Below are positions 1 through 7,232 of a stretch of 35,250 nucleotides of DNA, piece by piece (position 1 is the stretch's first letter; each line of letters begins with the position of its first letter). The notes under the pieces were generated by a model. The model did not search any database and was not told where the DNA came from. It saw nothing but the letters and a program-made list of their open reading frames with translations. The stretch is from positions 1 to 35,250 of the forward strand of contig CAMCSA010000023.1 in the NCBI GenBank assembly GCA_945877405.1, written 5' to 3'. Origin of the DNA: an uncultured Erysipelotrichaceae bacterium (GTDB taxonomy: Bacteria; Bacillota_I; Bacilli_A; Erysipelotrichales; Erysipelotrichaceae). A program made the position numbers and the translations under genes.

Positions 1-323
1 ACTATTGGTAATATTAAACTGTTCTTTTTGGCTATCTATATTCTGACATCATTATGAATTCTCTCCATCCTGTTTCACCTAAATGATCGAATACATACGT
101 TTCCATACTTCCAATCATAAAATTGGCAAGGCACATTATATAGTCAATAATGGTTAAGAATCATTTAGAAGTGGATGTAACGGTCAAATGTATTGAGAAT
201 GGTGTTGTCATAGTATCTTAATGTAGAGATGGTAATACCAAACATTTGACAACTTGACCTATCGTATCCATACCAAAGCCCCTTTTTCGTTTTCTGCTTG
301 ACTTAAAGTAAACTATAGGTCTT
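1..323. other. Upstream region with a possible minus-strand gene fragment
   Basis: No complete gene is visible. On the minus strand a short open stretch from 160 down to a TAG at 32-34 encodes about 42 residues, including ANFMIGSMETYVFDHLGE. It may be the C-terminal tail of a decayed regulator or other protein, but I do not recognise it and it could be chance. Near the right edge, TTGACT at 298-303 and TATGAT at 323-328, 19 bp apart, could be the promoter of the next gene. Just downstream GATAC and GTATC form short inverted arms. Confidence 0.25.
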
Positions 324-383
324 ATGATACTAGTGTATCCAATTCATAACACTGGTTCGATTCAAGTTAAAGGAGACATCAAT

Positions 384-1160
384 ATGATTTTTTATTTTAC
401 TGCAACCGGTAATAGTTTGTATGTAGCAAAACAGCTCGATGAAAAACGTTTCAGCATTCCCCAGGAATTAAACAAGACAAACAGACATTACAAAGATGAT
501 CGCATTGGAATTGTCTGCCCACTGTTTGAGTTTGATATCCCTGATCTTGTCAAAAAATTTATTCGAGGATCAGAATTTGAAACAGATTATTTCTATATCG
601 TCATTACTTACGGATGCCATGATGGCGCTGTCGCTGATCGAGTTCAGAAAAATTTGAAATATGACGGCAAGCAAGCTCAGTACATTACTTCCATTAAGAT
701 GGTTGACAACGCATTATTAGTCTTTGATATGAAGAAAGAAAAAGAAATTGAACACACTAAAAAAATCGAAGAAAAATTAGCGATTATCAAAGACGATATC
801 ATCAATAAGAAACATATGATCCAGGAAGCTTTAAAGGAAGAATCAGAATTCTCTGAAGGTTACTTTGCACAGAAAGCAGTGAATGGACCAATGTACGCCT
901 TCCCTCTATACGATGTGAAGGAAAACTGTGTTGGATGCGGAACTTGTGCAAAAGTTTGTCCTATGGGCTGTATCCATCTTGAAAACGGCAAACCAATTCA
1001 TGATTACACAAATTGCGCAAACTGCATGGCATGTATACAGCATTGTCCAACAAAGGCGCTTCAATTTGCTTCTGCGATGAAAGAAGTGAATAGTAAGGAA
1101 AGATATCGCCATTCAGAAATTTCTTTAGCTGAAATTATCCAAGCGAATAATCAAATTTAG
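384..1160 (+). CDS. EFR1-type flavodoxin/ferredoxin protein
   Basis: A 258-aa cytoplasmic electron-transfer protein. The N-terminus carries a flavodoxin-like phosphate-loop sequence (TATGNSLYVAK, residues 6-16). The C-terminus has two 4Fe-4S ferredoxin motifs: C182-x2-C185-x2-C188-x3-C192 and C211-x2-C214-x2-C217-x3-C221, each followed by Pro. This order (FMN-binding domain, then a 2[4Fe-4S] ferredoxin) is that of the EFR1 ferrodoxin family. These proteins probably pass electrons between a flavin and low-potential partners; the partner is unknown. The start at 384 is chosen over an upstream in-frame ATG at 324 because AAGGAG lies 8 nt before it and the flavodoxin fold begins directly there. 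It is monocistronic, since the DNA downstream is decayed. Confidence 0.85.
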   Translation: MIFYFTATGNSLYVAKQLDEKRFSIPQELNKTNRHYKDDRIGIVCPLFEFDIPDLVKKFIRGSEFETDYFYIVITYGCHDGAVADRVQKNLKYDGKQAQYITSIKMVDNALLVFDMKKEKEIEHTKKIEEKLAIIKDDIINKKHMIQEALKEESEFSEGYFAQKAVNGPMYAFPLYDVKENCVGCGTCAKVCPMGCIHLENGKPIHDYTNCANCMACIQHCPTKALQFASAMKEVNSKERYRHSEISLAEIIQANNQI

Positions 1161-1467
1161 GTTATCGGCCTTAATAAGCACACTGGTAAATTGGAATTTG
1201 AACGCTTCACGCCTTTCAGAATGTTCAGGAAATTGATGAACAGTTCAGAGCAATGGAAGGAATTATATCGATTGATGATATCAAAAGATTATGGAGATAT
1301 ATAAGATCGGAAATGAATCGTTGTCATTGAAGCTTGGGTTTATAGAAGTGACAATACATAGATACCTGAAAGGACAGGTTCCATCCAAAAAGTATTCCGA
1401 TATCATCAAGAATGCTCTTTCATCCACAGCTTACATAGAATCATTACACGCGGCTCAGAAGGGTTAA
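1161..1467 (+). pseudogene. Decayed HTH/antitoxin-like gene (SocA/Panacea-associated type)
   Basis: No single frame is open, but three frames join into one plausible protein. The first segment (from 1161) reads GKLEFERFTPF. The second (1202-1290) reads QNVQEIDEQFRAMEGIISID. The third (1291-1467) reads LSLKLGFIEVTIHRYLKGQ and continues with PSKKYSDIIKNAL to TAA at 1465-1467. The last part looks like the helix-turn-helix found N-terminal to SocA/Panacea (DUF4065) antitoxin domains. The Panacea domain itself is absent, so this would be an HTH-only stump. At least two frameshifts are needed, one near 1214 and one near 1288. Family assignment is from memory of motif style and is moderate; the decay itself is seen directly. 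Confidence 0.5.
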
Positions 1468-1486
1468 ATCTTCTGGGTCTTTTTTT
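1454..1486 (+). terminator. Rho-independent terminator
   Basis: CAGAAG (1456-1461) pairs with CTTCTG (1470-1475) across an 8-nt loop, followed by GG and a run of seven T (1480-1486). It overlaps the stop codon of the decayed HTH gene, so it was probably that gene's terminator. Confidence 0.7.
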
Positions 1487-1686
1487 CAGATGATTGATTG
1501 TACATGATATAGTTCTGTTTTCTAAGGCTTGAAGAATTGGAACAGGCAAGGAAAGAGATTGATAAGACAAATGGAGAAAATACGATGAAGCAGATCATGT
1601 TCAAGGCAATTTGAATAAATAACTTGTATGTTATACCTGGATTTGCATACAATATATATAACAGCGGGTGTATCTCAGCCCTAAAT

Positions 1687-1743
1687 GAGAAAGTTACAAA
1701 GTGAGCTTCTCTTGGCTCGTATATCAAGAAAGTTACAAGTGAG
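1687..1743. repeat. Two imperfect direct repeats upstream of the integrase
   Basis: GAGAAAGTTACAAAGTGAG (1687-1705) and AAGAAAGTTACAAGTGAG (1726-1743) share the core GAAAGTTACAA(A)GTGAG, with starts 39 nt apart. A further CACTT at about 1752 is complementary to AAGTG. Tyrosine recombinases of conjugative elements bind paired direct repeats (arm-type sites) next to their gene, so this could be such a site; that is inference. The rest of 1488-1786 shows no gene. Confidence 0.45.
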
Positions 1744-1788
1744 TGTTTCGCCACTTGGAGTGCGAACGTATCAGCAGGGGCAAGGAAT

Positions 1789-3176
1789 ATGGCATCACTT
1801 GTACAGCGCGGCAACCACTACTGTGTTGTGTATCAGTACACCAATGAAAACGGCGAGCGCAAACAGAAATGGGAAACCTACAAGACCGCTTCCGAGGCGA
1901 AGCGACGCAAGAAGGAAATCGAATATAAGGAGGAGGTTGGAACCTTCACCGTCCCGAAGTGCAAATCTCTGGATGATCTGCTGAAGGAATATGTTGCGTT
2001 ATACGGCAAGGCCACCTGGGCCATGTCCACCTACTCCTCAAATGTCGGTCTGATTGATCACTATATTTCTCCGATCATCGGACATATGAAGCTGAATGAA
2101 ATCACCACCAGTGTGATTGAAAAGTATTATCAGCAGCTTCTGAAGACAAAGCCGGAGGATCCGATCATCGGTAAAAAGAAGAATGATTTTTTGACACCGC
2201 ACACGGTTCGCTCCATACATAAGCTTCTGCATTCCTGCTTTGAACAGGCAGTCAAATGGGAGTTTATGGAGAAGAATCAAACGGATTATGCTTCTGTCCC
2301 TAAGGCAGAATATAAGAAGCGTGATATCTGGACGGCAGAAACTCTGTTTCAGGCCCTGGAGCTTTGCGAGGACGAAAGATTGAAGCTCTGCCTCAATCTT
2401 GCCTTTTCCTGTTCTCTCCGTATGGGAGAGCTGCTGTGGCTTACCTGGGACTGCGTGGAGATATCAGATGAGGCCATTGCCGAAGGCAAGGCGTATATTC
2501 AGGTCAACAAAGAGCTGTAGCGTGTCAGCCGTGATACTCTGAAAAAGCTGGACAGCAAGGATGTCATGCTGGTATTTCCTCCGATGTCCTCCAGAACCAC
2601 AACGGTTCAGGTGCTGAAGGCTCCGAAGACTTCATCCTCTGTGAGAAAAATCTTCCTTCCACGCACGGTTGCAGAAATGCTGATCCGTTGGAAGGAACAG
2701 CAGATGGAAACCATCGAGGCGCTGGGCGATGAGTATCAGGATTTTGATCTTGTCATTGCAGGCCCTCTCGGCATGCCGACAGAGGCACCATCAATGCTTC
2801 CTTCCGTACTCTGATTGAGAAGAATGATCTTCCGAGAGTCGTATTTCACAGTCTTCGTCATTCCAGTATCACCTATAAGCTGAAGCTGAACGGCGGCGAT
2901 GTCAAAGCAGTTCAGGTAGATTCCGGTCACGCACAGGTTAAGATGGTTACGGATGTGTATTCGCATATTCTGGACGATGACAGAAGGAACAATGCAAGAC
3001 TCTTCGAGGAAGCCTTCTATTCCGGAGTTGGCAAGGATCTGACAAAGCAGGAGCCTGAGCCTCAGACAGAAACTGCACCGTCTGCAAATGTTTCGCCAGA
3101 TACAGCAACTCTTCTGAAGCTTCTTCAGAATCCGGAGATGGCAGCACTCCTTAAAACTCTGGCAAAATCCTTATAA
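1789..3176 (+). pseudogene. Tyrosine recombinase/integrase, inactivated by a stop and a frameshift
   Basis: A phage/ICE-type site-specific integrase of about 462 aa when restored. The N-terminus (MASLVQRGNHYCVVYQYTNE) looks like an AP2-like arm-binding region, followed by a SAM-like core-binding region (about 60-160) and the catalytic domain. Catalytic residues are still readable: Arg211 in SLRMGELLWL, His and Arg in HSLRHSS, His in DSGHAQVK and the nucleophile Tyr in DVYSHI. Two lesions break it: an in-frame TAG at 2518-2520 (probably CAG originally) and a one-base loss in a G run at about 2783-2785, after which the frame continues as GTINASFRTLIEK. It shares its terminator style and apparent base composition with hipBA downstream, suggesting both arrived on one element that can no longer excise with its own integrase. 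Confidence 0.85.
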
Positions 3177-3180
3177 ACTT

Positions 3181-3229
3181 ACATAGCGGACAGCTCTTCC
3201 GAAAAGGAATCAGCTGCCCGCTATTTTTG
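3181..3229 (+). terminator. Rho-independent terminator, copy 1 of a duplicated 48-49 bp unit
   Basis: ATAGCGGACAGCT pairs with AGCTGCCCGCTAT (one mismatch) around a loop of TTCC and GAAAAGGA, followed by TTTTT (3224-3228). It directly follows the integrase relic. The same sequence, differing by one base, recurs at 4922-4969 after hipA. Confidence 0.85.
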
Positions 3230-3338
3230 CGGGAACTGTATCTTTGAACAACATCGCAGAATTCGTAATGCTTTCTAATATTGACAAAATCACAGTCAAT
3301 GTATATAATAATAAACATTACAAGGGCGGTGATTAGAA

Positions 3339-3659
3339 ATGAAGAAAGCTGCGTATAATATATTACCGGGAACAGAAGAAATCCTGCAGACTATGGGAGA
3401 ACAGATTAAGCTTGCAAGACTCAGACGGAGTTTATCTGCGGAACTGGTTGCTGAACGTGCCGGAATCAGCCGTGCCTCTCTCTGGAAGGTTGAAAAGGGA
3501 GATCCGTCAGTAGCTATGGGCATATACGCAGCTGTCCTGCATGCCTTAAATAATCTTGATAAAGATCTGCTTCTTGTCGCCAGGGATGATGAGATGGGCA
3601 GACAGCTGCAGGATCTGAATCTGATTACAAAGAAACGTGCACCGAGGAGGTCTGAATAA
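3339..3659 (+). CDS. hipB: HipB-like antitoxin, XRE-family regulator
   Basis: A 106-aa DNA-binding protein with an XRE helix-turn-helix at about residues 20-75 (IKLARLRRSLSAELVAERAG, then a recognition helix with SRASLWKVEKG). It lies directly before a HipA-type kinase and overlaps it by 1 nt (TAATG, the stop sharing an A with the next start), which is the classical hipB-hipA arrangement. By family, HipB neutralises HipA and represses the operon promoter. The promoter probably lies in 3260-3330; TTGACA at 3282-3287 and TATAAT at 3304-3309 (16-bp spacer) fit a sigma-A promoter. GGGCGGTGATTAG precedes the ATG. The Arg-rich tail (KKRAPRRSE) is typical of a flexible C-terminus. Confidence 0.85.
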   Translation: MKKAAYNILPGTEEILQTMGEQIKLARLRRSLSAELVAERAGISRASLWKVEKGDPSVAMGIYAAVLHALNNLDKDLLLVARDDEMGRQLQDLNLITKKRAPRRSE

Positions 3660-4918
3660 TGGCGGTTAATCAGAAAACAATCTTCGTTTATGATGATTTC
3701 AGTACAGAACAGCCTGTCCTTATGGGAAGTCTATATGTGAATGTTATCAAAGGCGGTGAATCCTATTCATTTGCATACGATAAAGACTGGCTGAGAAAAA
3801 CATGTCTTACTCTGACTCTGGATCCGGAGCTTATGCCGTATTCCGGAAGACAGTATCCGACCGGCAAGAACATTTTTGGCTTATTTGCAGATGCTTCTCC
3901 GGATCGCTGGGGACGCGTTCTTATGAATAAGCGTGAAAGAATTCTTGCGGAAAAGGAAGGCCGTAAGCCGTCTAAGCTTTATGACAGCGATTACCTTCTC
4001 GGCGTATATGATGAAACCCGAATGGGCGGCATTCGCTTTAAGGCAAATCAGGAAGGTCCATTCCTTTCCGATGATAAGGAAACAGCAGCCCCACCCTGGG
4101 CTACGCTTCGCACATTGGAGGAAGCTTCCAGAAACTTTGAAAATGATGAGACCGGATTAACTGAAAAATGGCTGAATCAGCTGATCAAGCCGGGATCTTC
4201 TCTGGGTGGTGCCAGACCGAAGGCAACCGTAGTGGATACAAAAGATCAGCTTTGGATTGCAAAGTTCCCGTCAAAGAACGATGAAAATGATACTGGGGCA
4301 TGGGAAATGGTGGCACATGATCTTGCAGCGCTCTGCGGTCTGAATGTCCCGGAAGCGAAGCTTGAGAAGTTTTCACCACTTGGAAGCACTTTCCTGATAA
4401 AGCGTTTTGATCGTATGGGAAGCAAGCGAGTACATTTTGCTTCTGCAATGACACTGCTGGGAAAAACAGACGGCGCATCCGCTGCTGATGGAAGTAGCTA
4501 TCTGGATATTGCAGCCTTTATCAAGTCCTATGGTGCGCAGCCGAAGAAGGATCTGGGCGAGCTTTGGAAACGTATTGTGTTTAATATGGCGGTTACTAAT
4601 ACGGATGATCACCTGAGAAACCATGCATTTATCCTGACAGATAAGGGCTGGATTCTTTCCCCTTTGTATGATGTAAACCCTGTTCCTTACGGTGATGAGT
4701 TGTCTCTCAATGTGGATGAGGAAGATAACAGTATCAGTATTGATCTTGCAGTGCAGACCGCTGTGAGATTTGGTATTTCAGAATCGGATGCTGAGGCGCA
4801 GGCGGAAGAAATTCTGAAAATAGTCAGAGAAGACTGGGAAAAAACAGCTGCCGGATATGGCCTGTCCCGTAGACAGATTGAAGAAATGCGGCCTGCATTC
4901 AGCGCTTGTTACGAATAA
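3659..4918 (+). CDS. hipA: HipA-family Ser/Thr kinase toxin
   Basis: A 419-aa HipA-type kinase, of the usual length. The N-terminal subdomain includes PYSGRQYPTGK and LFADASPDRWGR, typical of HipA. The activation/phosphate-loop motif SSLGGARPKA is at 179-189, the ATP-binding lysine is probably in WIAKFPS (about 202), the catalytic loop NTDDHLRNH is at 314-322 (catalytic Asp316/317), and the metal-binding Asp is in LYDVNP (338). All key residues are present, so the toxin looks intact. Characterised HipA proteins phosphorylate aminoacyl-tRNA synthetases such as GltX and slow translation; the target here is unknown. It is coupled to hipB by a 1-nt overlap and followed by a copy of the terminator that also precedes the pair. 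Confidence 0.9.
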   Translation: MAVNQKTIFVYDDFSTEQPVLMGSLYVNVIKGGESYSFAYDKDWLRKTCLTLTLDPELMPYSGRQYPTGKNIFGLFADASPDRWGRVLMNKRERILAEKEGRKPSKLYDSDYLLGVYDETRMGGIRFKANQEGPFLSDDKETAAPPWATLRTLEEASRNFENDETGLTEKWLNQLIKPGSSLGGARPKATVVDTKDQLWIAKFPSKNDENDTGAWEMVAHDLAALCGLNVPEAKLEKFSPLGSTFLIKRFDRMGSKRVHFASAMTLLGKTDGASAADGSSYLDIAAFIKSYGAQPKKDLGELWKRIVFNMAVTNTDDHLRNHAFILTDKGWILSPLYDVNPVPYGDELSLNVDEEDNSISIDLAVQTAVRFGISESDAEAQAEEILKIVREDWEKTAAGYGLSRRQIEEMRPAFSACYE

Positions 4919-4921
4919 AAT

Positions 4922-4969
4922 ACATAGCGGACAGCTCTTCCAAAAGGAATCAGCTGCCCGCTATTTTTG
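4922..4969 (+). terminator. Rho-independent terminator, copy 2 of the duplicated unit
   Basis: This copy is identical to 3181-3229 except that CCGAAAAGG is CCAAAAGG (one G lost in the loop). The same GC-rich stem is followed by TTTTT (4964-4968). It terminates hipBA. With copy 1 it forms direct repeats that bracket the toxin-antitoxin pair. Confidence 0.85.
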
Positions 4970-4975
4970 GCTAAC

Positions 4976-4999
4976 AAAAACCACCGGCTAGGCCGGTGG
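4976..4999 (-). terminator. Minus-strand terminator hairpin
   Basis: CCACCGGC (4981-4988) and GCCGGTGG (4992-4999) form a perfect 8-bp stem with a 3-nt loop. Read on the minus strand it is followed by TTTTT (complement of 4976-4980). It fits as the terminator of the decayed minus-strand gene at 5012-5191. Confidence 0.75.
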
Positions 5000-5011
5000 A
5001 TATTTATTGCT

Positions 5012-5191
5012 TTACGGATGACAGCTTCCACACGGATTATATCCTTGAGAGATCAAATCATTACGAGTTCCTGTGAAGTACAAATTGTTACTTTCGTTCA
5101 TTTTGTTAATACTACACAACTTGGACAATGGAATTTCCTGGTGTTGCTATTAACAACACGTTCCATTCACAACAACAGGCTTTTTGATCAC
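5012..5191 (-). pseudogene. Relic of a C-terminal Cys-rich (Ada-like zinc-binding) domain
   Basis: On the minus strand, ending at TAA (5012-5014), one frame reads NKMNESNNLYFTGTRNDLIS followed by QGYNPCGSCHP. Upstream, in other frames, come KKPVVVNG and then NTRKFHCPSC. Joined by two small frameshifts (one looks like an extra GT near 5105), this gives the pattern VVNG...KFHCPSC..INKMNESN..YFTGTR..LISQGYNPCGSC. That pattern is typical of the small C-terminal Cys4 domain carried by some Firmicute secreted nucleases and metallohydrolases. Only this domain survives and the rest of the gene is gone. An apparent plus-strand open frame over the same bases is a shadow. Assignment is by pattern memory. 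Confidence 0.5.
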
Positions 5192-5242
5192 TTTTAATAT
5201 CAAAAAATAATACTACTACATCAAAAATAGATAATCTGTATT

Positions 5243-5251
5243 TGTTATAAT
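5243..5251 (+). promoter_or_regulatory. Extended -10 promoter for the OYE-type operon
   Basis: TGTTATAATG contains a perfect TATAAT (5246-5251) with an upstream TG, an extended -10 element, 36 bp before the start codon at 5288. No good -35 box is seen, which extended -10 promoters tolerate. Confidence 0.55.
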
Positions 5252-5287
5252 GTGGTTAGTGAATTAATGCACAAGGAGATATTTACT

Positions 5288-7201
5288 ATGAACAAATACG
5301 AAAGCCTGTTCAAACCGATCAAAATCGGAAATACAGTCGTGAAGAACAGAATTTTCATGCCTCCGATTTCATGTAATCTTGCCAATAAAGGATATATCAC
5401 AGATGCACTGGTAGAACATTATACAAACCGTGCAAAGGGTGGTGTTGGCTTGATCATCACAGAAGTTACAACAGTTGAACCTGTTTATACATATCTGCCA
5501 GGAGATATCTGTATCTATGATGATTCCTTCATTGAAGGATGGAAGAAACTGATTGATTCTGTACATCAGTATGACTGTAAGATTCTGACTCAGCTGTTCC
5601 ATCCTGCCTATATGGCATTCCCTCTTCCAGGTACGCCAAGACTGATTGCTCCAAGTAATGTTGGTCCATATTATGCAAAGGAAGCACCAAGAGAAGTAAC
5701 AAAGGAAGAGCTGAAAGTACTTGTATCTCAGTTTGGTGATGCAGCAAGAAGAGTTCAGATTGCCGGTGGTGATGGTGTTGAAATCCAGTGTGCTCATGCT
5801 CATGGTTTATTAGGTGGTTTCCTGACTCCTCTTTACAACAAGCGTACAGATGAATATGGCGGAGATCTTGATTCCAGATTGAGACTGACTCTGGAAGTCA
5901 TTGAAGATATCAGAAACAAATGCGGAAGAGACTTCATCATTGATGTACGTATCTCCGGTGATGAATACAGTGCCGGTGGGCTGACAGTCAATGATCAGAT
6001 TTATGTATCCAAACAGCTGGAAAAGGCTGGCGTGGATTTCATTCATGTCTCTGGTGGTAATACAATCAAGCGTGGTTCATCTATGCCTGCTCCTGGTACT
6101 TCTGCAGCTCCGCATCTGAAGGCTGCTGAGGAAATCAGAAAGTATGTTCATATTCCTATCACAACAGTATCGAGAATCAATGAACCATGGATTGCCAATG
6201 AACTGATTGAAAATGACAGAGTGGATGCAGTCATGATCGGTAGAGCCAATATCTGTGATTCTGATTTTGCCAATAAAGCAAAAGAAGGCAGAAGTGAAGA
6301 TATCAGACCATGTATTGGTTGTGGCAGATGTCTGACATCTGTCATGTTCGGTAAACCGATTCAGTGTACAGTCAATCCGAATGTACAGTCCAGTCCTGTT
6401 GAAAAAGCTGTAGAAAAGAAAAAGGTTCTTGTGATTGGTGGAGGTCCTGCAGGACTTGAAGCTGCCTATACTGCATATGAAAGAGGACATGATGTTGTTC
6501 TGTGTGAGAAATTAGGTAAGCTTGGAGGTCAGCTGAATGTAGCGGCTGTACCAATTGGCAAGAATGATCTGTGCCGAGTTGTGAAGTTCATGGTTAACAG
6601 ACTGAAGGATACAGATATTGATATCAGATTGAATTGTGAAGTAACAGATGAAATGCTGAATAATGAGTTTGCTGATTATACAGTGCTTGGTACAACAGGT
6701 GCTGTTGCCAAAGAGATTGAAGCATTCAAGGTATTCGGTAATACGATGACAGCGGATGAAGTGTTGCGTGGAGATCGTTTCCCAGGCAAGAAAGTCATTA
6801 TCATCGGTGGTGGATCTGTAGGATGTGAAACAGCTGATTATCTTGCTCCGCTTGTCAATGACCTGTTCCCAGCAAACAGAGATGTCACTGTTATTGAAAT
6901 GACAAATCAGCTGATGGCTGGAGAAGGTGGTCCTGCCAAGTCCAGAGTGACAATGCGTTTGCAGGAAAAGGGTGTTCATCTGTTATTAAACTCTTCTGTA
7001 AAGGAAGTGCGTGAAAATACAGTTGTTTATGAATGTAATGGTGAAACAAAGACATTGACTGGAGATACATTGATCTTTGCGGTTGGTTATGCATCAGCTC
7101 CATTACAGAACGACAGAATCATCCAGATCGGTGATTCCAATAAAGTCGGTAATCTTAAGGATGCGATCAGCAGCGCTTACCAGCTGGCTGTAACGCTATA
7201 A
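5288..7201 (+). CDS. NADH:flavin oxidoreductase (OYE-type FMN/4Fe-4S/FAD enoate reductase)
   Basis: A 637-aa multidomain reductase. Residues 1-330 form an Old Yellow Enzyme TIM barrel (FKPIKIGNTVVKNRIFMPP; active-site region CAHAHGLLGGFLTP; TDEYGGDLDSR). A 4Fe-4S site follows, C342-x2-C345-x2-C348-x11-C360. The C-terminal half has two Rossmann dinucleotide motifs (VIGGGPAGLEA for FAD, IIIGGGSVGCETA for NAD(P)H). This is the 2,4-dienoyl-CoA reductase/trimethylamine dehydrogenase/BaiCD architecture, and the length is close to BaiCD as I recall it. It would move hydride from NADH through FAD, Fe-S and FMN to an electron-poor C=C bond; the substrate cannot be read from sequence. Start 5288 follows AAGGAG by 9 nt. 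It is paired with a similar gene 31 bp downstream. Confidence 0.88.
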   Translation: MNKYESLFKPIKIGNTVVKNRIFMPPISCNLANKGYITDALVEHYTNRAKGGVGLIITEVTTVEPVYTYLPGDICIYDDSFIEGWKKLIDSVHQYDCKILTQLFHPAYMAFPLPGTPRLIAPSNVGPYYAKEAPREVTKEELKVLVSQFGDAARRVQIAGGDGVEIQCAHAHGLLGGFLTPLYNKRTDEYGGDLDSRLRLTLEVIEDIRNKCGRDFIIDVRISGDEYSAGGLTVNDQIYVSKQLEKAGVDFIHVSGGNTIKRGSSMPAPGTSAAPHLKAAEEIRKYVHIPITTVSRINEPWIANELIENDRVDAVMIGRANICDSDFANKAKEGRSEDIRPCIGCGRCLTSVMFGKPIQCTVNPNVQSSPVEKAVEKKKVLVIGGGPAGLEAAYTAYERGHDVVLCEKLGKLGGQLNVAAVPIGKNDLCRVVKFMVNRLKDTDIDIRLNCEVTDEMLNNEFADYTVLGTTGAVAKEIEAFKVFGNTMTADEVLRGDRFPGKKVIIIGGGSVGCETADYLAPLVNDLFPANRDVTVIEMTNQLMAGEGGPAKSRVTMRLQEKGVHLLLNSSVKEVRENTVVYECNGETKTLTGDTLIFAVGYASAPLQNDRIIQIGDSNKVGNLKDAISSAYQLAVTL

Positions 7202-7232
7202 ATCATCATTTTCAAACAAAGGAGAAAACACT

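Noticed and set aside
1464-1814. 116-aa minus-strand open frame before the integrase
   Set aside because: It is antisense to a terminator and the integrase start, with no ribosome site and random-looking composition.
4967-5197. Plus-strand 76-aa open frame after hipA
   Set aside because: It has no ribosome site, starts inside the terminator and is antisense to the better supported Cys-rich domain relic.
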